Made by a program: the position numbers and the translations under genes. From NCBI GenBank assembly GCA_964017155.1, contig OZ024856.1, forward strand, positions 4,524,325-4,588,324: DNA of 64,000 nt, in the 5' to 3' direction. This stretch comes from Oasisia sp. SBJ-2009 (Eukaryota > Annelida > Polychaeta > Sabellida > Siboglinidae). The notes under the pieces were generated by a model. It saw only the letters and a list, made by a program, of their open reading frames with translations. It had not been told where the DNA came from and searched no databases. Shown here piece after piece: positions 25,128 through 41,669 of the stretch. Each line of letters starts with the position of its first letter. The stretch's first letter is position 1.

Positions 25128-25236
25128 CAGTAGTTTGACTTAACTCTGACAAGATACAAGTGAAGATAATTGAACGCAAAACGGAATTTTGCCATTTTAT
25201 AGCATAGCCCTGAGTCTTACTCACGAGTAGTTTTAT
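25128..25236 (-). repeat. Dispersed repeat family Y, copy 2 (inverted)
   Basis: Reverse-complement partner of 23189-23316 with the same landmark order. It differs by scattered substitutions and short indels. The two copies sit about 1.8 kb apart around the FAM53-like first exon. Confidence 0.88.
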
Positions 25237-25815
25237 AATTTAGAGCCTAGTGTTCAATATTCACATGACAGCATTAGCTTTCAGCTTCACAGATTGACAA
25301 CTAACCAGTTTGACAGTGTTATTAATTTATCTTAATGTAAAAATATCTTTTCACGTGGCATGTTAATTGATAGTTTTATTGTTTTACAGAAAGGGGCGGG
25401 TCATGCCAGCCATATCGTACACGTAAAACACTGGAATTATACCTAAGTCCCTAGATTCATGTGGGGATCGATGTAAGCCAATATATTTTGTAAGCTCCAA
25501 GAGACACTACATCGTCAAAATCACGCGATAAAAAAAATTATCCTAACATTCTATAGACGCATCGCGTAAATATGTAAGAACGAGGGCCATAGAAAGATGA
25601 TAATGCGGAGGTGTGTTACTGGAATTTCTTTCACTGAGGTGAGATTAATACCTGTGTGGACGAAATGTGTGCTGTGTGATTGACGAGACCACGGTGGCCT
25701 GTAACTGTGTACGGCGAAAGACGACAATGCGACCGACCGAGATGTCACGGATGCTGCCGGTTGACGCAGGAGGAGAGAATCGGAACAGGAAGTGTGTATT
25801 TGGCCCACATATAAA

Positions 25816-25935
25816 ATAACAACAATACAAATATAATGGAATAACATACATTATAACAATAATAACAACAATACAAATGTAATGGAATAATATACATTAT
25901 AACAATAATAACAACAAAGTAATGGAATAATATGT
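25816..25935. repeat. 46-bp AT-rich tandem repeat
   Basis: AATGGAATAAYATACATTAT followed by AACAATAATAACAACAA recurs at 25835, 25881 and 25921. The last interval is 6 bp shorter. About two and a half copies in all. Confidence 0.9.
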
Positions 25936-26163
25936 GAAAAATAACAGGCATCCGTGTTTTATTGAGTACAAAATATATAATATAACGTAGAAACAATCAG
26001 TGTGCTCACTCTCATAGCTCGCTACGACGTACTTTAGTAATTTTCAACAAAGTATATTTAGCTCTCTTAAACACTTTCGATAAATTAACGATAGTATACA
26101 TGCACATAATCTATATTCAACCAGTAACGACCATACACGTTTTTCAATACTGTACTACTACTA

Positions 26164-26195
<32 letters not shown>

Positions 26196-26697
26196 ACTGC
26201 TACTGCTACTGCTACTGCTACTGCTACTGCTACTGCTACTGCTACTGCTACTGCTACTGCTACTGCTACTGCTACTGCTACTGCTACTGCTACTGCTACT
26301 GCTACTGCTACTGCTACTGCTACTGCTACTGCTACTGCTACTGCTACTGCTACTGCTACTGCTACTGCTACTGCTACTGCTACTGCTACTGTTACTGCTA
26401 CTGCTACTGCTACTGATACTGCTACTGCTACTGCTACTGCTACTGCTACTGCTACTGCTACTGCTACTGCTACTGCTACTGCTACTGCTACTGCTACTGC
26501 TACTGCTACTGCTACTGCTACTGCTACTGCTACTGCTACTGCTACTGCTACTGCTACTGCTACTGCTACTGCTACTGCTACTGCTACTGCTACTGCTACT
26601 GCTACTGCTACTGCTACTGCTACTGCTACTGCTACTGCTACTGCTACTGCTACTGCTACTGCTACTACTGCTGCTACTACTACTACTACTACTACTA
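26164..26697. repeat. (CTGCTA)n hexamer array
   Basis: It begins as CTG trinucleotides (about 26166-26193), becomes (CTACTG)n for about 470 bases with two single-base variants (about 26391 and 26416), and ends as (CTA)n. It yields artefactual open frames of Leu, Ala-Thr and Ala-Val. Confidence 0.98.
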
Positions 26698-26843
26698 TGA
26701 TATATGTCAAAATCTAAAACAATAACGCCTGTTTGGGACTACTAGTCTAACCACACGAAATGCCAGTATAATTTTCTAGTTGGATGTTAGATTAATCGTC
26801 TTGTGAAATAAATCGTCTTATTCAGCTGGCGGTTCGCTTCACC

Positions 26844-27125
26844 TCAACGACGTTCACTGCGAACCTTCACAATGACGAGGCGAGGACGTCCCATAATTTG
26901 TTTCCCGATTCTGTGGCAACGAACGATGTCTCTAACCAGGTGCGGCGGTGATGCGCACACCGGTACACCCGCACACACCCTTGTTGACAATGTCAAAACC
27001 ATGTCTTCAGTTTTGTTGTCGCTGACAGTTTCCTCGATACCCACAAAGCGGTGATTTGACCTGCACGAGTATTGCTCGAGTTCATCTAGCTGGATTGTGA
27101 TGCTTTTGGTTTCTAAAACAGAATT
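26844..27125 (-). pseudogene. LINE ORF1-like fragment
   Basis: A 93-codon frame on the minus strand, truncated at both ends. It reads LDELEQYS at residues 13-20, then NHRFVGIEE at 24-32, a short variable segment, CHRIGK at 70-75 and GRPRLVIVKV at 79-88. This is the order found in ORF1-type proteins of invertebrate non-LTR retrotransposons: the end of a coiled coil (D-E-L-E-Q-Y-S), an RRM-like fold opening with an L/F-R-I/F-x-G-I-x-E strand, and an H-R-I/V-G-K ... RPRxxIVKF strand. A TAA closes the frame upstream and a TGA closes it after VRSERR, before the domain would normally finish. No matching ORF2 or poly(A) tail lies next to it. It is judged a dead fragment; a domesticated exon is less likely. 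Confidence 0.7.
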
Positions 27126-28435
27126 TTACCTGTCGTTTACTTGCAACGCTTTGGTGTGTTCGGCGATGTTTGATTTTAGGTATTCGTCCTGTCAACCAGT
27201 TTGTTCGGGGATAAGACATTTCATTTTGTTCAGAACGATATCATGTGTTAGTAGATATTATGTTATCAGTTTAAATATATTCACGGCGATATCATCATAT
27301 ACAGTATATGACAGAAGTTGTGGACGAGGACGCAACTGAAGGGTATCGTGGCGGGTGACGATTATAAAGGACACACCGCCAACTTTTTAATTTCGATTAC
27401 TTTGGGAGATTCAACACCAAAGTCAGTAATCCGATTCTATAGGAACGGAAATCTGAAAGTGGTTGGGATTGTTGGAGATTATTAGTCGTAATTCTCAACA
27501 GTGCAGTCTTGTCGGATTGGAGATCAGAAGCAGCAAAATCCCAGAAGAGTTCCGGGAGTTCGTGAGATTATAAAAAATCCGGGAGACTCCCGGAAAATAC
27601 TGGACAGCTATATCCATTTTAGATCGTCTAGAGCGTCTACTGTCACGCTTTCAAACTTACTCTGTGTAAACCGTAAACCAACCGGTTTGAGCAGTAAAGT
27701 TGAATAGGTGCCTACTTAGCCCATCAAAGGCCGACCAGTGTTCGCTGGCGACGAGCCAAGTGCGACGGTCGTACCCGCAGGTTGGGTGATTAAGTCACAA
27801 TTGACGTGTCGGCGATGGTGAGCCTAAGGCCAATCGCCCGAGACGGGACAATGGCCGCCGACTCTATTTATCACAGCTCGGTCGAGTTGCGAGGCCCGAC
27901 GTTTACAGCGGGCGAATTGTTTGGTTGCCAACGGGCCGTTGTCGTGCATGGCTTTATCCCCCGTCGTCCCCGTAATTGCCGCCCGGTTTGTTTGATGGGA
28001 GCCGCGCGTCGCCTTGATGGCCGGGGTCACACGGCGCGTGCCGGGGTCACAGGACCGTGTCGGTTGGAGGCAGGCGCGGGCGCCGGGACAATCAAAGGCT
28101 CGGCCTCTTGTCACGAGACAATGCCGGGCAACGCACGGTGGCACGAGACTCGACGGAAGCCGCGCGTAGTTTCTCGGCGGTAATTAGCCATTTCAGACAG
28201 TTTACCGCTGTTTTGCGGTTGATGCCAACCCGCTACTCACGGGGCGGGTTCAAAGGTGAAACGGGTTTTCGGGTTATCGGTACAATGCGACTGGTTCGGT
28301 TGAGATAACGTCCCCCGAGATAGGGTAGATCGGTTCTGCGGGTGATTTCCCGTAAAGGAAACTGACGTTTCGCGTGCGTAAAATAGAGATTGTCGCTGCG
28401 GTCTCGCGTAATTCATTGACCCTACGTGCCGATCG
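27126..28435. other. CpG-rich intergenic DNA, possible regulatory sequence
   Basis: From 27.8 to 28.3 kb the DNA is GC- and CpG-rich with many short factor-like words, for example a TCF/LEF-type ATCAAAGG near 28092 and SOX-type ACAATGG near 27848. A plus frame at 27806-28183 and its minus shadow have no domain or splice sites. No gene is supported. Confidence 0.35.
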
Positions 28436-28530
28436 AGTGTGTGTGTGTGTGCGTGCGTGCGTGCGTGGGGGCGTGCGTGCGTGCGTGCGTGTGCGCGTGC
28501 GTGTTCGTGTGCGCATGCGCATGCGTACGA
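28436..28530. repeat. (GTGC/GTGT)n microsatellite
   Basis: Mixed GTGTGT, GCGTGC and GTGCGC words, related to the GTGTGC hexamer array at 30.8 kb. Confidence 0.95.
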
Positions 28531-30425
28531 ATGAGCGTCCGTGTATTGGGGTTGTGACATGGTTAAACCATGGTTTACCAATATGGGGTGTGACATTCTG
28601 TACAAACACAGAGACGCGGCTCGTTCTAGCAGAAACAACCTCGCCGTGATTACGTAGTAACGGGACCCGTCCCTCCCCCGTCCACTGCCGCGGTGACGCA
28701 CCTGCCACGGCCGTCACCTGTCGCCCTGTCTGTCGCCCCCGTCGCCCGCCCCATAACGCCGGCCCGACGGGGCGCTGAGCCCGGCAGCTGCCACGGGCGC
28801 CGCTGTCACAGTCCCGTTAATAACACTACCCGCCAGATAGCGCACGCCGAATACAAAGAACCATTATGTCCGCGCATTGTCTGCGGCACACACGCCAGCG
28901 ACACGTTACACGTCGGGTTTCTGCGCTGACTTATTATTTTATGACGCTCGCAGGATATGAGGCCTGAATAAATATCAATTCTTATTAGCCCTTTCATTAT
29001 CGACGAGAATGGATTATTATCCGTGCACATTGTGTGGTTTAATGCCGCGCGGTGTCGCGTTCTCGCTGAGCCAGATGGTCGCGCTGGACGGATGGATCAC
29101 TGGTAATTAATTTACGGCGCCTTTTCTCGCAATCGAGTCGAGATTTCCCGCCATTTTTGCTAAGCAAACAAAACAGCTACGTGCAGTGCATGGTCAAAAT
29201 ATTGCCAAATTCTCGGGGAAAGAACTGCTACAAATATAAATTGATGCCCAGACTGAAGTATTCAAAAACATTACTGTAAAACTACAAAAGTCGGTGTATA
29301 AGGCCTAACAAGTATTTACTGACTGGTAGGTCAAGTCGGGGGATTTGAGCTATTACATTTTCTTCTCGCTAAACGTTATTTTGTGCTTTTCGTCTGAGCT
29401 CTAGCAGCGTCGTTTAGCCCACTAGACGAATTGGTTGGTGTCGTGACTTGATTAAACGTACTTGAGTATATAGGTCACCGAAAAAAATCGAAGAAATTAA
29501 ATAATTAAAATTAACAATTTCGGAGAGTTAGGAGTCCCCGTTTTCATCAATCACATCCCCATCAACAAAGACCGCAGCGGATAACTGCTGCTCTTTAAAA
29601 CCCCTCCCACTGCCGCTGAATGTGACACTTCGTCTACGACTATTAAACTGTAGTTGATGTCGCCTTTGAGCATCCGCTCGTTTTATCCGCGTGCTTTGTT
29701 TCGTCACGTCGCCGCTCTCAGACCTCACGGACGTGACACGGCGCGCGAGTCACAGAGCGGCGCTCAAAGGACCGCTTCCGGACACAGATTAGAGGAGCCT
29801 TTGAGATTAACGGGGGGCCTGACAGCGTGATTACTGACACGAGGCACGCCCGGTGCTGCGGGAATGGAGGGAGGGAATGATGAGTCGAGCGGGGACTGCA
29901 GTAAGATGTTCGACAAACTGTTCCAACGGCAAAGTTACATTCTAGTCTAGATGTTCCAATTTATATTTATTTATTTAAATTATGTTATTTATTTTATGTT
30001 ATTTTATTTTATAATTGTTATATCTTTAGTTGTTTTAGGTTTTTTATTCTTTCATATTATATTAAAGGACAAAAAAAGTTAACTGTTTCGTGGCATACAC
30101 CTAATAGAGTTAATATAATATAACAATTTCCACATATTCTCAATTTTTTAACGTCAGCGGTTTACTCAGAATGTGACTTTAAAGTCTAACATTCTAACGA
30201 AATCCACGATTGTCTAGACGCCGCCATAGGCGAGGGTTAACTTGGCTTGGCCATTCAGCGCGCGGCATTCTATGTCTCTGCTGAAGCCGGTCAGCTTCCT
30301 GCGACGTTGTTAAGGGTCAACAACTTCGAGTCTTCGACAGTTCGTTCAGTTGGCGTGACATCTAGCAGCTGCTTATAGACGTATATCGAAATCTGTGGTT
30401 AAATCTATGGTAAACTTTAGTAATT
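28531..30425. other. CpG-rich intergenic DNA, no gene recognised
   Basis: Includes GC-rich blocks (28650-28930, 29690-29880) and an AT-rich block (29950-30130). Homeodomain-like TAAT cores cluster around 28930-29120. No coding feature is supported. Confidence 0.4.
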
Positions 30426-30601
30426 ATGCCTTACTGTTCGGCATACGGTTGCAATAATAGTTGAAACAACCGGTAGTATTGAAGCAAAGGATTCACATTG
30501 GTGATTTGCGGGCGTACTGTTTGGAATCCCTCCAGTCCAAGTACAGTTCACTTTGCTCGGTCCATTTTGAGGAGAAATGCTTTGAAGTAGACATCAGTTG
30601 A
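30426..30601 (+). pseudogene. THAP zinc-finger domain remnant
   Basis: The segment starts MPYCSAYGCNN (C-x4-C) in one frame and hits a TGA after 12 codons. A second frame then reads GDLRAYCLESLQSKYSSLCS followed by VHFEEKCFE. The layout (initial Met, C-x2-4-C, about 35-40 residues, C-x2-H-F-x(4-5)-C-F) is that of a THAP domain, the DNA-binding zinc finger of P-element transposases and host THAP proteins. The two halves lie in different frames with stop codons in the middle, and the central AVPTF-type landmarks are absent, so it is broken. No transposase sequence follows; the next long feature is the (GTGTGC)n array. An unrecognised intron could explain the frame change, but there are no good splice sites. 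Confidence 0.6.
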
Positions 30602-30792
30602 TAGGATGATTTCAGCGATAACAATAATAGACAACTTTATATTTACCGTCATCAGCATGTTACGCGCGTTGCCGAGTCGCAGCCATTTCATGACAACAGC
30701 CAAACCCCATGCAGGGAATCTACGTGGAGAGGGTCTCACCGTCGTGACGTCATTCTTCGTCTAAGATGGGGTAAACCAATTGTTTTCCTTTC

Positions 30793-32134
30793 GCGTGTGC
30801 GTGTGCGTGTGCGTGTGCGTGTGCGTGTGCGTGTGCGTGTGCGTGTGCGTGTGCGTGTGCGTGTGCGTGTGCGTGTGCGTGTGCGTGTGCGTGTGCGTGT
30901 TCGTGTGCGTGTGCGTGTGCGTGTGCGTGTGCGTGTGCGTGTGCGTGTGCGTGTGCGTGTGCGTGTGCGTGTGCGTGTGCGTGTGCGTGTGCGTGTGCGT
31001 GTGCGTGTGCGTGTGCGTGTGCGTGTGCGTGTGCGTGTGCGTGTGCGTGTGCGTGTGCGTGTGCGTGTGCGTGTGCGTGTGCGTGTGCGTGTGCGTGTGC
31101 GTGTGCGTGTGCGTGTGCGTGTGCGTGTGCGTGTGCGTGTGCGTGTGCGTGTGCGTGTGCGTGTGCGTGTGCGTGTGCGTGTGCGTGTGCGTGTGCGTGT
31201 GCGTGTGCGTGTGCGTGTGCGTGTGCGTGTGCGTGTGCGTGTGCGTGTGCGTGTGCGTGTGCGTGTGCGTGTGCGTGTGCGTGTGCGTGTGCGTGTGCGT
31301 GTGCGTGTGCGTGTGCGTGTGCGTGTGCGTGTGCGTGTGCGTGTGCGTGTGCGTGTGCGTGTGCGTGTGCGTGTGCGTGTGCGTGTGCGTGTGCGTGTGC
31401 GTGTGCGTGTGCGTGTGCGTGTGCGTGTGCGTGTGCGTGTGCGTGTGCGTGTGCGTGTGCGTGTGCGTGTGCGTGTGCGTGTGCGTGTGCGTGTGCGTGT
31501 GCGTGTGCGTGTGCGTGTGCGTGTGCGTGTGCGTGTGCGTGTGCGTGTGCGTGTGCGTGTGCGTGTGCGTGTGCGTGTGCGTGTGCGTGTGCGTGTGCGT
31601 GTGCGTGTGCGTGTGCGTGTGCGTGTGCGTGTGCGTGTGCGTGTGCGTGTGCGTGTGCGTGTGCGTGTGCGTGTGCGTGTGCGTGTGCGTGTGCGTGTGC
31701 GTGTGCGTGTGCGTGTGCGTGTGCGTGTGCGTGTGCGTGTGCGTGTGCGTGTGCGTGTGCGTGTGCGTGTGCGTGTGCGTGTGCGTGTGCGTGTGCGTGT
31801 GCGTGTGCGTGTGCGTGTGCGTGTGCGTGTGCGTGTGCGTGTGCGTGTGCGTGTGCGTGTGCGTGTGCGTGTGCGTGTGCGTGTGCGTGTGCGTGTGCGT
31901 GTGCGTGTGCGTGTGCGTGTGCGTGTGCGTGTGCGTGTGCGTGTGCGTGTGCGTGTGCGTGTGCGTGTGCGTGTGCGTGTGCGTGTGCGTGTGCGTGTGC
32001 GTGTGCGTGTGCGTGTGCGTGTGCGTGTGCGTGTGCGTGTGCGTGTGCGTGTGCGTGTGCGTGTGCGTGTGCGTGTGCGTGTGCGTGTGCGTGTGCGTGT
32101 GCGTGTGCGTGTGCGTGTGCGTGTGCGTGTGCGT
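30793..32134. repeat. (GTGTGC)n hexamer array, about 1.34 kb
   Basis: About 224 tandem hexamers with a single visible substitution (T for G at 30901). It creates open frames of 467, 479 and 452 codons (Arg-Thr, Val-Cys, Arg-Val), which are artefacts. Alternating purine-pyrimidine DNA of this kind can adopt Z-form. The extreme homogeneity implies recent expansion. Confidence 0.99.
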
Positions 32135-34935
<2,801 letters not shown>

Positions 34936-36180
34936 CATCCCACCATTCCTTCCTCCCTCCTCTCTCTCTCTGTCATTCTGTCGTTCTATCATTCTCTCGT
35001 TTGTCGTTCCCTCAATCGCTGGTCTGAGTTATGTGCAGTGTATTGTTGCTAGCGGAGACCGACTTTCTCTCATGTGCTACACCGGGTCCAGGAATCACCT
35101 GAGAAAGTGGCAATTAGTGGCCGGTGTCAGCCCGAGCACGTAGAGCCAGCTCACAGCCGCCGCGAGCAATTGTACACAATACGTCGTAGTTGATTAAAAA
35201 CGGGGTAGCATTTCACATTCATTTGCTGCGGTCAACCATCTCTGATTATGTTTCGTAGAATGGTTTGCGTAATCGGAACGTGACGAGGTGTTAGGATTGC
35301 AGCGAGTAGCGACGAGTGGTCATTACGTCGACGCGGTCAATCGCTATGCTGCGATTGCGACTTCTGTCACAAACATTCGTCTCTCGGAACACGTGCGGCG
35401 CTAGCCTTGTCTACGAGGGTGATGCCGCTACAGCAGCCAGTCTAGTGCTGCTTCAATGTTGCTGTTTGATTAGCAGCTCGACTACTCTAGTCATCCATTG
35501 AATGATCATAATAACTGTGAACATGTTCTCGTGAGGACAGTTACAGGGCCTATAATAAGTGGGGGCACACAAATCCAATTGTGGTTTGCCAAAAACTTCG
35601 AGTGCTGTTCGAAATGTTAGCCATAAATTTAGATTATTCCAACAAAGGTGCGTGTACGCAACGGAGCCCATGCAAAACGATTTGCGGAAAACGACAAATT
35701 CCAAAGGTTTTAAGTAGAAGCTTCATGGTTATGTGTACAGGAACGTGTGTGTGTTTGTGCGCGCGCGCGTGCGCGTGCGTGCGTGTGTGTGTTTGCGTGC
35801 TTGTGTGTGAGTATGTTTGTCGCGCGCCCGCGCGTGCGTGCGTGCATACGTTCTTGCGTGCGTGTAAATTGAAGCCATGTACATGTCTGTTTGTGTGAAA
35901 GCCTCTGTAATACGTACACAGTAACACAGTTAGTAGCAGACCTATTGTCAATACAACTCGGTGTCAACGTCCTCAGTTCGTGCGCGAGTCGGTAGATCTA
36001 TACAGAGAAGGTCCCCTGGATCATACACGAACAGCGTTAGATATCACTGCCTTGGAGCTGGCGGACAACGACACCGCCGCTGACACGGCCCCTGTCAGCC
36101 CCCTGTGTGGTGGTGAACCTATTACGTATCACCTGCTATACCGCGTCAGCCGCTATCCTTTTTAGTGTCATCGACATCTT
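34936..36180. other. Intergenic DNA with a GT/GC-rich microsatellite
   Basis: Unique CpG-rich DNA. A (GTGT/GCGC)n tract lies at about 35740-35862. No gene is supported; a minus frame at 35453-35704 has no recognisable features. Confidence 0.45.
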
Positions 36181-36185
36181 GGATG

Positions 36186-36350
36186 GTTTGTGACACTAGT
36201 TCTAAGGGATGACTGTTGGATTGTGAGACTAGTTCTATGAGACGACCTGATTAATTTGTGACACTAGTTCTATGAGACGACCTGATTCGTTTGTGACTCT
36301 AGTTCTAGGACTGTGAGACCACTAGGTTGTTTTGTAACACGGGTTCTAGG
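36186..36350. repeat. About 35-bp diverged tandem repeat
   Basis: Five copies of GTGACACTAGTTCTATGAGA with about 15 further bases, starting near 36190, 36223, 36258, 36293 and about 36330 (spacing 33-35). The later copies are decayed. Confidence 0.85.
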
Positions 36351-36599
36351 AAACGATAATTGTATAGATGTTTTATTAGACGAGTTCTGTGGGACGACTG
36401 GGGTGGTTTGTTATATGCAGCGTGTCATCTTCTACCCTTCTATGCATACTAAATTCCAGTTCGCTGTTTATGTAACGCATTCATCTCCAATGTTCCGATC
36501 AATTCAACTTTCTCTACATTGCTCCATCACTCCACTGCTCCACCGCTCCACGATTGCTCCACCCACTCCTCTAGTCCTCCTCATTCTATATGTCCCGTG

Positions 36600-36890
36600 A
36601 TGAACCTAGTTTGATCTTCTAAAACGCCGGAGCCTGCTCTGTCCCTCCCGGCGGCCATGACACCCCGAGGCCATGGAGCGCTGACGACGGACCGACCACC
36701 GCGCTAAATGCCACAAAGTGCCTCAGCGCCCGCTCCTCTCTCGGCTCGCGTAACTTCATTATGGCCGTAACCAGCACTAAAGGCCGCCACTAAACTTAGC
36801 TACATTATGTAACCATAAAAGTGTATTGCTCGCGAATGCCGACATTTAAACGCGCCATTAAACGCGTGTAGCTGATGCGCTTGCATGGAG
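36600..36890. other. GC-rich block with homeodomain-like words
   Basis: Immediately left of the GT array. It contains repeated GCCATGG/GGCCATG words, TTCATTATGGCCGTAA and AAACGCGCCATTAAACGCG. It has no open frame of note. It resembles a conserved non-coding element in texture, which only a comparison could test. Confidence 0.3.
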
Positions 36891-36891
36891 C

Positions 36892-38320
<1,429 letters not shown>

Positions 38321-38321
38321 A

Positions 38322-38625
38322 GATATAGCAACACAGTGGCTAACGCGTCCGACTATCGACTTGAATATCCGGGTTCGAATCATGTCCTGCCAAACCTTGG
38401 GCACATTTTTTTCACTCTACAGATCCAGTTCACTGAGCTCTATGCACGAGTACCTGGCTATAGACTTTGATGGATATTTGTGTAGAATCATTTTTCGCGT
38501 ATTAATTGCAGCGTGGCTAGATACTTCCCAGAGAAGTCGAAATAGTGTTCGATTACCTGGAATAAACTGTAAAGCGTTTCGTGGAATCATGAGGATTGGA
38601 CACTGTTCTATGAAATAACTTACAT
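38322..38625 (+). mobile_element. tRNA-derived SINE (family S), copy 1
   Basis: The head has an A-box-like AGCAACACAGTGGCTAA (38327-38343) and a B box GGTTCGAATC (38372-38381), spaced as in a tRNA gene. The body includes CCAAACCTTGGGCAC, GTACCTGGCTATAG, GATGGATATTTGTGTAGA and, near the end, AGAAGTCGAAATAG and AAACTGTAAAGCG. Pol III boxes plus a shared non-tRNA body define a tRNA-derived SINE. It encodes nothing and would depend on a LINE for mobility. Confidence 0.8.
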
Positions 38626-38700
38626 TTACCTTTTTAATAGCATGCTTGACTAATACTACAGACCCGATCTATAGATTATGTTGGGTGTAGTCCCCTAGAT

Positions 38701-38905
38701 GGAGCGCAGTGGCACAGTGGCTAGAGCATCGTTGCTTCGAGAGAACCCCAGTTCGAATCCCATGCGGCGTGGTCGAACCTTGAGCAAATTAGTTCAGTCT
38801 ACGTTGCTGTACGTTTCCAGGAAAAGTCGAGATGGTCTGGGATGAAATAAAGCGCTTTGGCCAGTCGCAAGGACTGGATACCGCCCTATGCAAGGACTTA
38901 CCTTT
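38701..38905 (+). mobile_element. tRNA-derived SINE (family S), copy 2
   Basis: The head has GTGGCACAGTGGCTAGAGCA (A box) and AGTTCGAATCC (B box, 38750-38760). The body has GAACCTTGAGCAAATTAGTT, AAAGTCGAGATGGTCTGG and GAAATAAAGCGCTTTG. It lies head-to-tail with copy 1. It lacks the central TACCTGGCTATAG segment, so it is internally shorter than copies 1 and 3. Confidence 0.78.
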
Positions 38906-40938
38906 TAGGCCTACGATGTAAATGTCAAATGGACGTATGGAGTCACGTCCAAAGGGAAGGATCTGCAAATGCAGTATCCGCGACAGGATCGCATAAACCA
39001 ATACTTGGTTATACCGGCAGCCGGAATTCATGGATTCATACTTAACGGTGAATATTGATCCTCAGCGCTAAACATTGCAGGTGATATGCCGACATGGACA
39101 CTTATCATTTATCGGGCGTCCAGCAATTTGTTTCATTTATCCTCTATAGAATGTAAAGTATATCGTTCGGTCGATATATACAATACAAACTTGATAGCAA
39201 TTACAGACTGGCTTCCGTTTGTGAGCGATATAGATACAGATGTCAAAAGCTAATGCCGGCTCTCTGTCGTATCGATGCACTCCAGAGGGCGACGTGGAAG
39301 AAGCGTTTGTCAGAAGAATTACCACGCTGAAACGCTAAACGATAACGTCAAAATGGCGCCCGCATGGCGAGAGGACATTGCTCATTTTAGCCGCCTGCTC
39401 AATCTGACGTTGTATCGATAACAACTGATGACTGCCGTTTGAGAACACCGACAACCATTTTCCGACACAAAGACATGCTCGCGTGATTCAGATTTCTGTG
39501 TAATCACGGAACGATTTTATCAGGAGTGAAACTGTCAATGTGGGTTGCCGCGCAACGAAGTGACTGGCGAACTCACGGGACCGACGCAGTGCCTTGGCGA
39601 CAGAGACTCCAGGCAGTCGACGAGATGATTGTTGTAGATTACGTGTTCGGAGCACACCCGGTTTAAGAAGTTGATGTTAGACGCGTACGGTAGATTCATT
39701 AAATTCACGAGGGACAATCTGTATGTCGCGTCGATCGTAAAAACGTGGATCGTGATTAAATCCTCTGAGTGACATATAATCACCCTGGCTGTTTTACCTG
39801 TCATCAACCAAGAAGTCCATTCGTCTTGTAGATCATCACTGAATAGCTAATGGTGATGCCGTTATCAGCCAAGAGGATCCATTTGTCTTGTAGATCACCA
39901 AAATGGTGATACTGTTATCACACAAGAGGACTAACCCGTCTTGTAGACCATCAGTTGGGATGTCATCATCTGCAAGAAGACCCATCGTTTTCACAGACCA
40001 TCCTCGGATACAAATGGTGTTTTTATCACACGCGGGTAACGAACCTTGGTTTACGATGTTGCCTGTGGCGTATGAAATAATTCGGATGAAGCGGGATTTA
40101 AGTAACCAATTTTCGGATTAGATGTTTATTACAAGGTCAGAATATTAATCATGACCTTTGTTTGCGGAGAGCAAGATTGCTAGTCCCAAAGCACATCACT
40201 TAATACTTGAAATGTAAGAAAAAACATTGGGAAAGTAGATTCCTACGGTGTTCGTAGAACGACAGCAAACACCAGTCACCCCTCAAACAACTGTTTAACG
40301 AAGTGTAGAACCAACACCCATCCCTGCGCGGATTTCTGTCTCCAATGTTGAAACAAACCTCGGAATTAAGGTTTCTCAGGTCACGCGGCAGTTCGTTGGA
40401 ACACATATCGTTACCTATTTCACGGTCCTGACTTTGAAAATTGACTCCGCTCTAGTTCGGCACCGTTTATGCACGAGCACTATCGCTACGGTTTTTTGCT
40501 GGGGCGCAAATTGGCTGCCATCCGGCAGACGTACCGCGAATGTTTTCTGTGTAATTCGTTCCATCCACAAACGTTGCGGATGTCATGTGCATTTAGCGGC
40601 GTGTTTAATGTGTAGGGCGGCCACTCAGACCCCTGTGATGTTCACATGGGAAGCTAATGTGTAGTCCTAAGTAAGCCTGCCCGTCCATTTGGGCCCTTTC
40701 GAGATCCGACAAAGGCCTTTGTGCAGGGTCTGCGACAATGCGATCACGACAGACATTTCTTTAATTTTTATGGAACCAATGCTTGCATCAACACCATATT
40801 CCACAAGCCACTGCAATTATTGTTAACACGTGGCTAGACCTACGCACGCACACACACAATTTGCACATGCAGTATCCACGTGTTATAAATATATATTTAT
40901 ACATTATACTATCTACCACATTGCACATACAAATATAT
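38906..40938. other. Intergenic DNA, no gene recognised
   Basis: Unique CpG-containing DNA. A degenerate tandem repeat of about 60 bp (CAAGAGGAYCCATTTGTCTT, then GTAGATCACC) occupies about 39806-39960. The word AAAATGGCGCCC (39350-39361) resembles a start context but opens only a 22-codon frame. Confidence 0.45.
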
Positions 40939-41625
<687 letters not shown>

Positions 41626-41669
41626 TTGCATGTACACATTATTCATAACTCGACATTTTGGTTACGAGT

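Noticed and set aside
26100..26717. Poly-Leu, Ala-Thr and Ala-Val frames
   Set aside because: Artefacts of the CTGCTA hexamer array.
27806..28183. 125-codon plus-strand frame in GC-rich DNA
   Set aside because: High GC lowers stop frequency, both strands are open, and no family motif is visible.
38322..38420. tRNA gene suggested by A and B boxes
   Set aside because: The acceptor and anticodon stems do not pair as a tRNA, and the sequence continues into a SINE body shared with other loci.
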